From NCBI RefSeq assembly GCF_014596935.1, contig NZ_JACVXC010000001.1, positions 864,783 to 928,782 on the forward strand: DNA of 64,000 bases. The letters run 5' to 3'. This DNA comes from Aestuariibaculum suncheonense (GTDB taxonomy: Bacteria > Bacteroidota > Bacteroidia > Flavobacteriales > Flavobacteriaceae). Of this stretch, positions 46,946 through 54,849 are shown in pieces. The stretch's first letter is position 1, and each line of letters starts with the position of its first letter. The notes under the pieces were generated by a model. It did not search any database. It worked only from the letters and a program-made list of their open reading frames with translations, and was not told where the DNA came from. The position numbers were made by a program, and so were the translations under genes.

Positions 46946-47398
46946 TTATATTCCAAACTGTCTTAAATGATGGTCTGTGTGTTTGTAAACTAATATTCCA
47001 ATTTGTTCCTTGGTCATTTTACCGAAAAAATCGTGTATGAAGATGGGGTTATTAAAATTCTCATATTCTTTAACTAGTGAAATCCACTCCGATTTTTCAG
47101 ATTCGATATTAACATTAGAGTCATTTACCTTAAATTGGTTAGAGGTGGGAATATTTTTATCAAACGGCCTTTCGTCTTTAATCATTTTTTTTAAAGCTAT
47201 TTTTCCAAATAGCTTTCCCAGAAAAGCTTGCTTGTATGAATGATTTTCTTTTCCAAGAATCCATTTATTCCAATATGTATTGTGCTTAAGCATTTGGGAA
47301 ACATTCATTTTACCCCATTCAGCTTTGCTGTCTTCGTTGATTTTTTGAATTCTTTCGATTAGCTGTTCCCGAATATTCTCGTTAAATATTGTTTTCAT
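46946..47398 (-). CDS. DUF1569 (DinB-like) protein
   Basis: 150 residues. MKTIFNENIREQLIERIQKINEDSKAEWGKMNVSQMLKHNTYWNKW matches DUF1569. His residues in MLKHN and YKHTDHHLRQFG could form the metal site of the DinB four-helix fold. Function unknown. First member of the small-gene cluster; a TTGTTGACAACTAG sequence in the 64-bp gap past its 3' end resembles the right end of the hairpin at 47650-47770. Confidence 0.85.
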   Translation of the reverse strand: MKTIFNENIREQLIERIQKINEDSKAEWGKMNVSQMLKHNTYWNKWILGKENHSYKQAFLGKLFGKIALKKMIKDERPFDKNIPTSNQFKVNDSNVNIESEKSEWISLVKEYENFNNPIFIHDFFGKMTKEQIGILVYKHTDHHLRQFGI

Positions 47399-47440
47399 TT
47401 GTTTTATGCTATTTCGTCAAAATTACTCAGTTAAGTATAA

Positions 47441-47620
47441 TTATTTTTTCTTCTTTAAATCTCTGATGCTTATTATCATTGCTAAAATCAGCAGCAGGTT
47501 TGAAATAATTCCATAAAAGGAGACTTTGTTAAGATTATTAAAATCTAATGCAGATATATTCATAATTAAGAGAATAAATCCAGTAATTAAAACGATATAG
47601 ACTCCTGTTATTTTTGTCAT
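47441..47620 (-). CDS. Small hypothetical membrane protein
   Basis: 59 residues from the ATG at 47618-47620; the frame can extend 11 codons upstream to 47653. Two hydrophobic helices (GVYIVLITGFILLIMNI and FYGIISNLLLILAMII) and a lysine-rich tail. Function unknown. The first base of the attC-like element B (47650) lies 30 bp upstream of this start. Confidence 0.6.
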   Translation of the reverse strand: MTKITGVYIVLITGFILLIMNISALDFNNLNKVSFYGIISNLLLILAMIISIRDLKKKK

Positions 47621-47649
47621 TTTGAATGTGAGTGTGTTTCGAAATAAAT

Positions 47650-47770
47650 CCAAACGGTCTCGTATAACCTTCAGTTACGGGTTAAATTAGCGATTATTTT
47701 CGGTTACGCACAGACTTTATGGATTCGGACGTAGTCGAATCCGCCGTAATTGCGGTTATACATTGTTGGC
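47650..47770. repeat. attC-like imperfect hairpin element B
   Basis: The left end CCAAAC..TATAACC pairs with GGTTATA..GTTGG at the right end. An inner arm AGTTACGG pairs with CCGTAATT (one G-T). A central hairpin is GGATTCG..CGAATCC. The whole forms one long interrupted stem of ~120 bp with unpaired bases, like an integron attC site, though the core does not fit RYYYAAC/GTTRRRY. Confidence 0.6.
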
Positions 47771-47831
47771 AACTGGCGTTTATCCCTCATTTTCCTTGTT
47801 AGTTTGAAATACGAAATCAAAATTTTGAGAT

Positions 47832-48347
47832 TTAATTTTTGTTTATAGCATTATGTTTAACAGAATTTACAAAAGCATTCCATTTCTCAGGATTGCTTTC
47901 TATTACGAAAGTTTTAGGGTTATTGAAAAGTGCAGAAATGCCTCCTATAATTGTTCCAGAAATAACACCAACAGTAACACCGCTAGCGAGTTCATCCCCT
48001 GAAGAACCACCGGCCCAAGTAAATGTTCCTCCTGAAGAATCGGTAGGAGGGTTTACCGAACCTAGAACAACTCCAACTAAAGCACCAGAAGTAGCTCCAA
48101 CAAGTACGTTATGACCTCCCGAACGTTTGGTTTTTATTTTTCCTATTTCTTTTGGGTGTATTTTTTTTAGCTTTTTAGCTTTACTTAAAACAATAAGAGA
48201 ATCATTAATTGAGTGAATATGTCCTTTTCCTATTTTTTTTCCATCCATGTCAAAAACTCTCAAAAATAATTTTTGAGTTTTGTTTTCTTCTTGTGCAGAT
48301 ATACTAATGGATATCATCAAGGTCAATAGTAAAATTGCTGCTTTCAT
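47832..48347 (-). CDS. Exported protein with glycine-zipper membrane segment
   Basis: 171 residues from the ATG at 48345-48347; the upstream frame runs into element C. A signal peptide ends around ISISAQ. LFLRVFDMDGKKIGKGHIHSINDSLIVLSKAKKLKKI is beta-rich, followed by GATSGALVGVVLGSVNPPTD and SGVTVGVISGTIIGGISALF, glycine-zipper-type segments seen in small outer-membrane proteins. Function unknown. It lies between elements B and C. Confidence 0.7.
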   Translation of the reverse strand: MKAAILLLTLMISISISAQEENKTQKLFLRVFDMDGKKIGKGHIHSINDSLIVLSKAKKLKKIHPKEIGKIKTKRSGGHNVLVGATSGALVGVVLGSVNPPTDSSGGTFTWAGGSSGDELASGVTVGVISGTIIGGISALFNNPKTFVIESNPEKWNAFVNSVKHNAINKN

Positions 48348-48367
48348 TTTTATGGTTGTTTTGCTTG

Positions 48368-48502
48368 TTGCCAACGTTTGGTATATGGAAAGTTGCATGT
48401 TTGTGTGCGAGGATTTTCCGAAGGAAAATCAGAAGCTAGCAAACGAGCAACTAACATTGGTTTAATATAAAACTAGCAATTTTTTATATACTGTGTTGGC
48501 AA
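48368..48502. repeat. attC-like imperfect hairpin element C
   Basis: The left end TTGCCAAC (48368-48375) pairs with GTTGGCAA (48495-48502); next to them GTATAT pairs with ATATAC. The inner hairpin 48391-48452 has AGTTGC/GCAACT, GTTTG/CAAAC and GATTTTCC/GGAAAATC around GAA. It is the clearest of the three elements. Confidence 0.65.
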
Positions 48503-48537
48503 TAGTTTTTATTATGAGTTAATTTGTTCAGTTTAAA

Positions 48538-48828
48538 TTACATTTCCATGGTCAGTGCAATGTAAAAAAATGTAATTAAGAAAAATAAAGTCAGAATAGA
48601 GTTTCCTATTAATCCAATCAGAGGTTTATTTACTTTTTCCTTACGTTCTTTAAATCCGACAAAAACTCCCCCTGCACTTATTCCGAAAACTATAAATCCA
48701 ACTAAAGCGAAATATATGTTTTCCGAATCCGTAAGTCCTAATTCAGTCCAAAATTCATTTGCAATTAGAGCAAGAATAACCAAAATTATGTTTGTCAATA
48801 ATAATTTGTTAGTAGTGCTTTTCGTCAT
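48538..48828 (-). CDS. Small membrane protein, 96 residues
   Basis: Start at ATG 48826-48828, overlapping the upstream stop as ATGA, so translation is coupled. Three hydrophobic helices (LLLTNIILVILALIAN, YFALVGFIVFGISAGGVFVGF, LIGLIGNSILTLFFLITFFYIALTM). Function unknown. It shares a cassette-like unit with the upstream gene between elements C and D. Confidence 0.65.
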   Translation of the reverse strand: MTKSTTNKLLLTNIILVILALIANEFWTELGLTDSENIYFALVGFIVFGISAGGVFVGFKERKEKVNKPLIGLIGNSILTLFFLITFFYIALTMEM

Positions 48829-49019
48829 TTTTTTGATATTAACTTTTTCCCTTTTGTAATCCATAAAATTGGTCCAATTAAACCAATCATTGATATTATA
48901 ATCCAAGTTGATTTTGAGCCATTGAACTTATTGGTCAAAATCAGGAATATTGCTCTAAAGGTTGTGATTACAGACCAAAAGCATAAAACGATAAATGATA
49001 ATATTAATAGTTGTTTCAT
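48825..49019 (-). CDS. PLDc_N-like small membrane protein
   Basis: 64 residues. One hydrophobic helix at the N-terminus (LLILSFIVLCFWSVITTFRAIFLIL) and a second (WIIISMIGLIGPILWIT) ending in GKKLISKK. The SKSTWIIISMIGLIGPILWITKG pattern resembles the phospholipase D N-terminal-like family of small two-helix proteins. It overlaps the downstream gene by 4 bp. Confidence 0.6.
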   Translation of the reverse strand: MKQLLILSFIVLCFWSVITTFRAIFLILTNKFNGSKSTWIIISMIGLIGPILWITKGKKLISKK

Positions 49020-49238
49020 TTAATTATTAAATTCAATTCGGTTTTTTCTCAAATTATAGCCAACGTAGTGTATATGAATGATTGAAAACTACATATTACA
49101 CCTAATCGGATGGGATAACGATAGTTTTTAAGCTTTATTTTCATTCCTATCCTATTTGTATCATCATGCGCATTGCAATATAATAACTTTCTTACAACAT
49201 ATTATACAGCAAGCTATTAATTTTATAGTCATTAAATA

Positions 49239-49332
49239 GGTTTCCTTCGAGTCATGTTCGACATTCCTTCGGGGATTCTTCGGTAAAACCCTTATTTTAC
49301 GAAGGAAACCCGAACAATTCCCGAAGGAAACC
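49239..49332. repeat. Compound hairpin with GGTTTCCTTCG/CGAAGGAAACC arms
   Basis: GGTTTCCTTCG and TGTTCG (49239-49260) pair with CGAACA and CGAAGGAAACC (49311-49332) around a 5-nt internal loop. The inner stem TTCTTCGGTAAAA pairs with TTTTACGAAGGAA, with two mismatched positions and a central CCCTTA loop. Confidence 0.55.
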
Positions 49333-49444
49333 CGAAGCAAACCCCTAAAAAAGCATTATTTTGTAATATATAGACTACTAATTTAATGTTTTTGTAATAT
49401 TTATTATGTTAATGTGTTGAGGTGTAGGTAAGTAGTGTAAAAAA

Positions 49445-49474
49445 TATATCCTCTAAGTACGCTTAGAGGATATA
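49445..49474 (-). terminator. Terminator of the sigma/anti-sigma operon
   Basis: A 13-bp perfect stem (TATATCCTCTAAG and its complement) has a TACG loop. A T-run follows on the minus strand. Confidence 0.93.
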
Positions 49475-49502
49475 TAATAATAACTTAAAAAATAGGGTGT
49501 AG

Positions 49503-50303
49503 CTAACCAGCATTAACAACTCCTAAAGTATAAAGGAATTCCATGGTTGGTGTTTCGCTACCGCCAGCAGGCTCTAAAGTAATACCAAAAGCTTCAGATG
49601 CGTTGGCATTTTCAATTTCGAAAATCTTATTGTCATCTGTTATGAAATTATCTATAGTTCCTAAGCTGGTAGGTGTTAATGGGTTTAAGGTTAACGACCA
49701 AACCTGATACACTTTACCTTCTGGTGGTTCGGGTAAGCCTTCGGCATCTAAATAAATGCGTTGCTGTTGTTTATCCCAGTACACATTAGCATAAGTACTG
49801 GAGAAATTACCCTGTCCGGCCAAAGGAATTTTAGTAATATTATTATCGCGTAATACCGAAATTAAAGTATTAGCTTCTTCTAAATTGCTTTTAGCATTGG
49901 CAATTTGTGTTTCTAATAATTCCTGTTGTGTTTTTACAATTTGAATATCGGTCTTTAACTGGTTGTTTTGCGTTGTTGTCCAGAATAATCCAATAGCCAG
50001 CAGTACCGAGGCTGCCCAACCGGTATAAGTCACCCAGTTGTATTTTGGCATTGGTATAACGTTGCTGTTGGTTCCGGTTAATCCTAAATGGGCTTTTACA
50101 GCCTGTAAAATCTTGTCGTTATGTTTTACTGGCGATACTGAAGCGGTTAATTTTATAATAGCAGCTTCAATTTCTAATACTTCTTGTAATATTTCAGGAT
50201 ATTGCAGCATGAGATTGTACACTTCCTTATTTTCTTTTTCAGAGAGTGCACCTGCTACATATAGCTCTAAAATTCCAGATTCTATGTAAGCTTGTATATC
50301 CAT
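49503..50303 (-). CDS. RskA-type anti-sigma factor
   Basis: 266 residues. The cytoplasmic N-terminus reads IQAYIESGILELYVAGALSEKENKEVYNLMLQYPEI. One membrane helix (WVTYTGWAASVLLAIGLFWTT) is followed by a coiled coil and the C-terminal RskA domain (ANVYWDKQQQRIYLDAEGLPEPPEGKVYQVWSLTL). It would restrain the ECF sigma factor encoded immediately upstream (1-bp gap) until a signal from the periplasm. No zinc-binding HxxxCxxC motif is present. Confidence 0.9.
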   Translation of the reverse strand: MDIQAYIESGILELYVAGALSEKENKEVYNLMLQYPEILQEVLEIEAAIIKLTASVSPVKHNDKILQAVKAHLGLTGTNSNVIPMPKYNWVTYTGWAASVLLAIGLFWTTTQNNQLKTDIQIVKTQQELLETQIANAKSNLEEANTLISVLRDNNITKIPLAGQGNFSSTYANVYWDKQQQRIYLDAEGLPEPPEGKVYQVWSLTLNPLTPTSLGTIDNFITDDNKIFEIENANASEAFGITLEPAGGSETPTMEFLYTLGVVNAG

Positions 50304-50304
50304 C

Positions 50305-50835
50305 TTATTCTAATACCATGTTTCTTAATTCTTTAATGCAGTTTCGGTTTCTGGTTTTTATGGTACCCACAGGCATATCGAGAGCTTCGGAAGCCTCCAC
50401 CTGCGTATAACCTTTAAAGTACAGAAGTTCTAAAACCGCCTTACATTTTTCCCCCAATTTTTTTACAAATTTTTTAATTCCAATAGCGTCGGTAGAGTTG
50501 TCTAGACTGTCACTGGTTTCTAAAATATCTACGAAAAAATCGGCATCAAGGTTTTGTTTACTTTTTTTGAAGGCTTTTGAACGGGTTTTATCGATGGCTG
50601 CGTTTCTTGCGATGTTTAAAATCCAGGTGAAAAAACGTCCTTTTTCAGAGGAATAGCTGCTGGCATTGTGCCAGGCTTTAATAAAAACATCCTGCATAAC
50701 TTCTTCAGCGATATCGTTATCTCGAACAATGTTGTAAATGACGCCCTGCATGCTTTCACTGTACATATTATACAGCGTTTCGAAAGCTTTTTCGTCTTTC
50801 TGTTTGAATTTTTCAATTAGGGGTTCTAGTTCCAT
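50305..50835 (-). CDS. ECF RNA polymerase sigma factor (SigK-like)
   Basis: 176 residues. Region 2 has FETLYNMYSESMQGVIYNIVRDNDIAEEVMQDVFIKAWHNA and region 4 has KCKAVLELLYFKGYTQVEASEALDMPVGTIKTRNRNCIKELRNM. Paired with the RskA-type anti-sigma gene downstream. It differs from the FecR-linked sigma at 37015 in both partner and sequence. Confidence 0.94.
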   Translation of the reverse strand: MELEPLIEKFKQKDEKAFETLYNMYSESMQGVIYNIVRDNDIAEEVMQDVFIKAWHNASSYSSEKGRFFTWILNIARNAAIDKTRSKAFKKSKQNLDADFFVDILETSDSLDNSTDAIGIKKFVKKLGEKCKAVLELLYFKGYTQVEASEALDMPVGTIKTRNRNCIKELRNMVLE

Positions 50836-50876
50836 AAAGTAGATTAAGATTTCCGAAAATAGTAAATTAAAAAAGA

Positions 50877-50902
50877 AAAAGCTACTTATAAAAGTAGCTT
50901 TT
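50877..50902 (-). terminator. Terminator of the YceI lipoprotein gene
   Basis: AAAAGCTACTT (50877-50887) pairs with AAGTAGCTTTT (50892-50902) around a 4-nt loop, with a T-run on the minus strand. Confidence 0.9.
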
Positions 50903-50930
50903 GTATAAAAATGTTTTCGGTTATGTAAGA

Positions 50931-51554
50931 TTAGCCTTTACGAAGAAAAGTGCTTACTTCAATAGCAACCTCGTCCCAGGTCTTACTCACGCCATCTGGT
51001 CCGGTGTGTAAATCGAAACATACTTTGTTTAAACTTTCTAAGGCACCAAGGGCATCCCAGTCTGCTAAATTCATGGTTCCAGTCATGCTTACACGACGCG
51101 CATCGGTGATTTCAACAGTTAACGGTAAATCTTTAGTTACCCCATTCATAGTAAGGGAAGCCATATAATTTCCATTTGTAACTTTAATAGTACCATTAAT
51201 AAGTTCTGTATCAAGCATCGCACCAAAAAACGATTCTTTTAATTTAGTATCTCTTGACGGATCTTTAGTAAATAAACTACTCACTGGAATCGAGAAGCGT
51301 AAATTATTTAAAGCCTCTTCGGCTGAAGCTCCGGTTTTTTCATCAAAGTTTAACACGGTAAACTCACCACCAACAGGTAATTTGTCGGTTGTTTTATAAG
51401 CCGTCCATTTTACCGAGGTCGCTTCTGGTTTTACAACAAACTTTTCGGCCGTTGTAACTTCCATGTGTTCTTCGGTAGTGTTTTCTTTTTTATTGTCTTT
51501 ACAACTTACAATACTCAGCGCCAAAACAATAATCAGGTAACTTATTTTTTTCAT
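50931..51554 (-). CDS. YceI-family lipoprotein
   Basis: ATG 51552-51554; the earlier frame start is a TTG. Lipobox LSIVSC. The YceI domain begins FVVKPEATSVKWTAYKTTDKLPVGGEFTVLNFDEK and has LEKSF-type strands with GTIKVTNGNYMASLTMNGVTKDLPL. YceI lipocalin-like proteins bind isoprenoid-type lipids. Divergent from hemN; the Fnr-type box at 51614-51635 lies between them, but the -7 element beside it fits hemN. Confidence 0.9.
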   Translation of the reverse strand: MKKISYLIIVLALSIVSCKDNKKENTTEEHMEVTTAEKFVVKPEATSVKWTAYKTTDKLPVGGEFTVLNFDEKTGASAEEALNNLRFSIPVSSLFTKDPSRDTKLKESFFGAMLDTELINGTIKVTNGNYMASLTMNGVTKDLPLTVEITDARRVSMTGTMNLADWDALGALESLNKVCFDLHTGPDGVSKTWDEVAIEVSTFLRKG

Positions 51555-51613
51555 GAACAAAATGTTTTTTTAAGATGTGAAATTTAGCACTAATATACTA
51601 ATTGCAGTTGTTT

Positions 51614-51661
51614 ATACATGACATAAATCATGTTTTTAACAAAACAATAAGGATACTTTTG
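51614..51661 (+). promoter_or_regulatory. Fnr-type box and -7 element of hemN
   Basis: The box ATACATGAC-N4-ATCATGTTT (51614-51635, centre 51624.5) is followed by TACTTTTG (51654-51661, centre 51657.5), 33 bp apart. TACTTTTG matches TAnnTTTG exactly. The box centre is ~40 bp upstream of the expected transcription start. Confidence 0.8.
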
Positions 51662-51679
51662 TTCTATTAAAATGCAAAC

Positions 51680-53044
51680 ATGTTACAACAACTAATCAAT
51701 AAATATAATGTTGCCGGGCCTCGCTATACGAGTTACCCAACGGTACCTTACTGGAATCAGGATAGTTTTTCGTTAAAAAGCTGGAAAACGTCATTAATAG
51801 AATCGTTTAAAGCCAGTAACCGTTCAGAAGGTTTAAGTTTGTATATCCATTTGCCGTTTTGCGAAAGTTTATGTACGTTTTGTGGTTGTAATAAACGCAT
51901 TACTAAGCAACACAGTGTTGAACCCATTTACATAAAAGCGGTTTTAAAAGAATGGAATTTGTATTTGGAGTTGTTTGATGAAAAACCGGTTATTAAAGAA
52001 ATTCATTTAGGTGGAGGTACACCTACCTTTTTTTCCCCAGAACATTTAACCTATTTAATAGAAGGGGTTTTAAAACATGCTGAAGTAGCCGATAACCATG
52101 AATTTAGTTTTGAAGGGCATCCTAACAATACCACGCGAGAGCATTTGCAAGCCTTGTATGATGTAGGTTTTCGTCGTGTAAGTTATGGCGTTCAGGATTA
52201 CAATGAAACGGTGCAAAAGGCGATTCACAGAATGCAGCCGTTTGAATATGTAAAACGTGCTACCCAACTGGCTCGTGAAGTGGGGTATACCTCGGTAGGT
52301 CACGATATTATTTTTGGGTTACCGTTTCAAACTTTAGAGCATGTTCAGGAAACCATTTTAAAAACGCAGGCTTTATTGCCCGACCGTTTAGCATTTTACA
52401 GCTATGCACATGTGCCCTGGATAAAAGGGAATGGGCAACGTGGATTTAACGATGGCGATTTACCATCGGCAGAATTGAAACGCGAACAGTATCAATTAGG
52501 AAAACAATTGCTAACCGATATCGGCTATCACGAAATAGGCATGGATCATTTTGCTTTACCAACAGACACTTTGTATGCTTCCATGATTAACGGTAAATTA
52601 CATCGTAATTTTATGGGGTACACCTCATCAAAAACACAAGCCATGATTGGCTTGGGCGTTTCGTCTATTAGTGATAGCTGGTATGGTTTTGCTCAAAATG
52701 AGAAAAGTCTGGAAGCGTATTACCATTTATTAAAAGAAAATATTATTCCGGTGTATCGTGGTCATATTTTAAATGATGAAGATTTAATCATCCGTAAGCA
52801 TATTTTAAATTTAATGTGCCAGTTTAAAACCAGTTGGGCAGATTCTGCATTGTATTTTGAAGAATTGCCGGAAGCCTTAAACCAATTGGAAGAGATGCAA
52901 CGCGACGGATTAATTCAAATATTGGAGGAAAGCATTATTGTAACCGAGAAAGGCAGACCATTTGTTAGAAATGTGTGTATGGCTTTCGATGTGTTATTAC
53001 AAAGAAAACAACCAGATACCCAGTTGTTTTCAATGACGGTTTAA
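51680..53044 (+). CDS. hemN: Oxygen-independent coproporphyrinogen III dehydrogenase
   Basis: 454 residues. The radical SAM cluster is LPFCESLCTFCGCN, followed by LGGGTPTFFSPEHL and EGHPNNTT; the C-terminal HemN domain includes YIGLGVSS-like MIGLGVSSISDSW. It converts coproporphyrinogen III to protoporphyrinogen IX without oxygen. The haem supply for the cbb3 oxidase under low oxygen fits its placement and its Fnr-type box. Confidence 0.97.
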   Translation: MLQQLINKYNVAGPRYTSYPTVPYWNQDSFSLKSWKTSLIESFKASNRSEGLSLYIHLPFCESLCTFCGCNKRITKQHSVEPIYIKAVLKEWNLYLELFDEKPVIKEIHLGGGTPTFFSPEHLTYLIEGVLKHAEVADNHEFSFEGHPNNTTREHLQALYDVGFRRVSYGVQDYNETVQKAIHRMQPFEYVKRATQLAREVGYTSVGHDIIFGLPFQTLEHVQETILKTQALLPDRLAFYSYAHVPWIKGNGQRGFNDGDLPSAELKREQYQLGKQLLTDIGYHEIGMDHFALPTDTLYASMINGKLHRNFMGYTSSKTQAMIGLGVSSISDSWYGFAQNEKSLEAYYHLLKENIIPVYRGHILNDEDLIIRKHILNLMCQFKTSWADSALYFEELPEALNQLEEMQRDGLIQILEESIIVTEKGRPFVRNVCMAFDVLLQRKQPDTQLFSMTV

Positions 53045-53064
53045 AAATTATATATCAGAGGTGA

Positions 53065-53508
53065 CTATATTCTGAGTTTGCCTGTTATTTCGTCAACTTT
53101 TATGGCGTAAATAACAGGCGAATCATTTTCTACCTTCGCCGAAAATTCATGAATATAATCTAAGTCGCGCCCTTCGTTATTCAGGATGACTTCTTTAACA
53201 CCTAAAGAAAATTCGTGTAGCATGGCTTTGGCTCCACTACCGGTTAGTTCCTGGTAAGTGCCATGTACTACAACCGATTTCCATTTATCAATAGCATCAA
53301 TTTCAGAAACTTCTAAAGCCACATTAGGGTTCAATCTCAGCGCGTTTATTTTATGACCTTCACCAGAATACCCTATAATAATCTGATCTTTATTGTATAA
53401 GTAGGTGATAGGTACCACAAACGGACGTTTATTGTATATGTAGGCCAGATGACCAATGTAGTTGTTGTGTAAAATGTACTCGCATTTTTGTAAGTCTAAA
53501 GTTTCCAT
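53065..53508 (-). CDS. Pyridoxamine 5'-phosphate oxidase-like flavoprotein
   Basis: 147 residues. HNNYIGHLAYIYNKRPFVVPITYLYNKDQIIIGYSGEGHKINALRLNPNVALEVSEID is the split-barrel FMN-binding pattern. Probably a small FMN-dependent protein and not true PdxH, judging by length. A degenerate Fnr-like palindrome (ACATGA..CATGT, 53599-53615) lies about 90 bp upstream of the start. Confidence 0.85.
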   Translation of the reverse strand: METLDLQKCEYILHNNYIGHLAYIYNKRPFVVPITYLYNKDQIIIGYSGEGHKINALRLNPNVALEVSEIDAIDKWKSVVVHGTYQELTGSGAKAMLHEFSLGVKEVILNNEGRDLDYIHEFSAKVENDSPVIYAIKVDEITGKLRI

Positions 53509-53688
53509 GAGCGTTAGTTTTAGTTGATGGTTTTAATACGTAAGGCTTATAAATGCGTTTAGTAAATATCAGATTCAGGGCATCATTTATCATTTAACAC
53601 ATGAATTTACCATGTTTAAAATTACAGAATAACAAGGATGAAAAAAATGATTTAAATCAGTTGGAACCTTCTTGAAAGCAGCAAGCCC

Positions 53689-54390
53689 TTAATGGCAATC
53701 TATGGCACTGGTGGCGAGTTCTGTAACCGGGCTGGGCGATAGGTAAGGAATACCTAAACCTAAACCACGAAGAATAAATAAAAGTCCGATAATAATCACA
53801 AACACCGGTACGGCTTTTTGAATGCGTTGTTTGATGCTGTTGTTTAAAAATTTACCCAGATAAATGGCTGAGGTCATTAAAGGCATCGTGCCTAAGCCAA
53901 ACAAGGTCATATACAAACTGCTTTGTAAAGCCGAAGGCATCGTGATGGCAGCAAACACAGCCATATACACCAATCCACAGGGTAAAAACCCGTTCAGGAA
54001 ACCAATGGTTAAAAAGGTATCTGCAGTTTTCTTTTTCAGAGCCTTTCCTAAAGCCGATTTTACTTTAGAAATAAGCATATAAATGGGTTGGGACGCATTG
54101 TATCTATTGAATATTCTGGTGGGGATAAGAATGATAAGAATCATTAGAATACCAATGGCGATAGATAGTTGTTGCTGTACACCAAACAGGTAAAAGCTTT
54201 TGCCAATGAGACCGAATAATAAGCCAATAATACTATAAGCCAGTAAACGCCCGATGTGATAAGAGGAAATTTGAGCGACTTTTTTAACCGAATGGCTACG
54301 GTCTACAGGTAACATAAAGGCAATAGGACCACACATGCCAACGCAGTGAAAGCTTCCTAAAATACCGAATATGATTGCAGACCAAAGCAT
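53689..54390 (-). CDS. Sulfite exporter TauE/SafE-like protein of the cbb3 operon
   Basis: 233 residues with six helices. The N-terminus WSAIIFGILGSFHCVGMCGPIAFML has the HCxGMCGP motif typical of these copper/cbb3-linked membrane proteins, and GFLNGFLPCGLVYMAVFAA is the second half. Placed last in the oxidase operon after fixH (the two genes abut), it probably helps copper or assembly functions for cbb3. Confidence 0.87.
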   Translation of the reverse strand: MLWSAIIFGILGSFHCVGMCGPIAFMLPVDRSHSVKKVAQISSYHIGRLLAYSIIGLLFGLIGKSFYLFGVQQQLSIAIGILMILIILIPTRIFNRYNASQPIYMLISKVKSALGKALKKKTADTFLTIGFLNGFLPCGLVYMAVFAAITMPSALQSSLYMTLFGLGTMPLMTSAIYLGKFLNNSIKQRIQKAVPVFVIIIGLLFILRGLGLGIPYLSPSPVTELATSAIDCH

Positions 54391-54837
54391 TTAGTATATA
54401 ATTTCTTTTTTATAGAGATAAGAACTTTGGTTATATTTCCAGTCCACTTTAATGTTCCAGCGACCATCCAATAAACGTTTGTCAGGTATGAGCAAATTGT
54501 AGTTTGACAATGAAATAGGCATTTCAAAGTCGAATTGTTTATTAGATGGTCTGTATAGGAACACTGTACCTGTAATTTTAGAATAATCTAAGTCATCAGG
54601 AAATTGAATAATCAACCCCTCAGTCGATATATTGTAAGTTATATTATGTGCTAACGTTTTAGCGTTGGTTTCTTTATTTAAATCGTTTTGAAACTCCAGT
54701 TCCTGTCCGTAATAATCTTCAGTCACCAAATCGTGATCGTATTTTTTATCGACACTCATGGTGATGATAAAATACATGATGAAGCTAATAAAAGCTACAA
54801 AAGCTAATGCTATACCTGTTCCCCAATTGAATTTCAT
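54391..54837 (-). CDS. FixH-family cbb3 assembly protein
   Basis: 148 residues. One N-terminal membrane helix (WGTGIALAFVAFISFIMYFII) followed by MSVDKKYDHDLVTEDYYGQELEFQNDLNKETNA, the FixH signature. Needed for cbb3 oxidase maturation. Between ccoG and the safE-type gene. Confidence 0.9.
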   Translation of the reverse strand: MKFNWGTGIALAFVAFISFIMYFIITMSVDKKYDHDLVTEDYYGQELEFQNDLNKETNAKTLAHNITYNISTEGLIIQFPDDLDYSKITGTVFLYRPSNKQFDFEMPISLSNYNLLIPDKRLLDGRWNIKVDWKYNQSSYLYKKEIIY

Positions 54838-54849
54838 TTGTCTTGTTTT

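Larger units (their letters stand above)
49020..49502. other. 483-bp gap with half-element D and a long hairpin
   Basis: It contains GCCAACG (49059-49065) without a clear matching right end, a local hairpin TGTATATG/CATATTACA, a 94-bp compound hairpin (49239-49332) and the terminator of the anti-sigma gene (49445-49474). No coding frame. Confidence 0.65.

Noticed and set aside
47650-48502. Calling elements B and C canonical integron attC sites
   Set aside because: The ends GCCAAC/GTTGGC do not fit RYYYAAC/GTTRRRY and no integrase is in the window, so they are called attC-like only.
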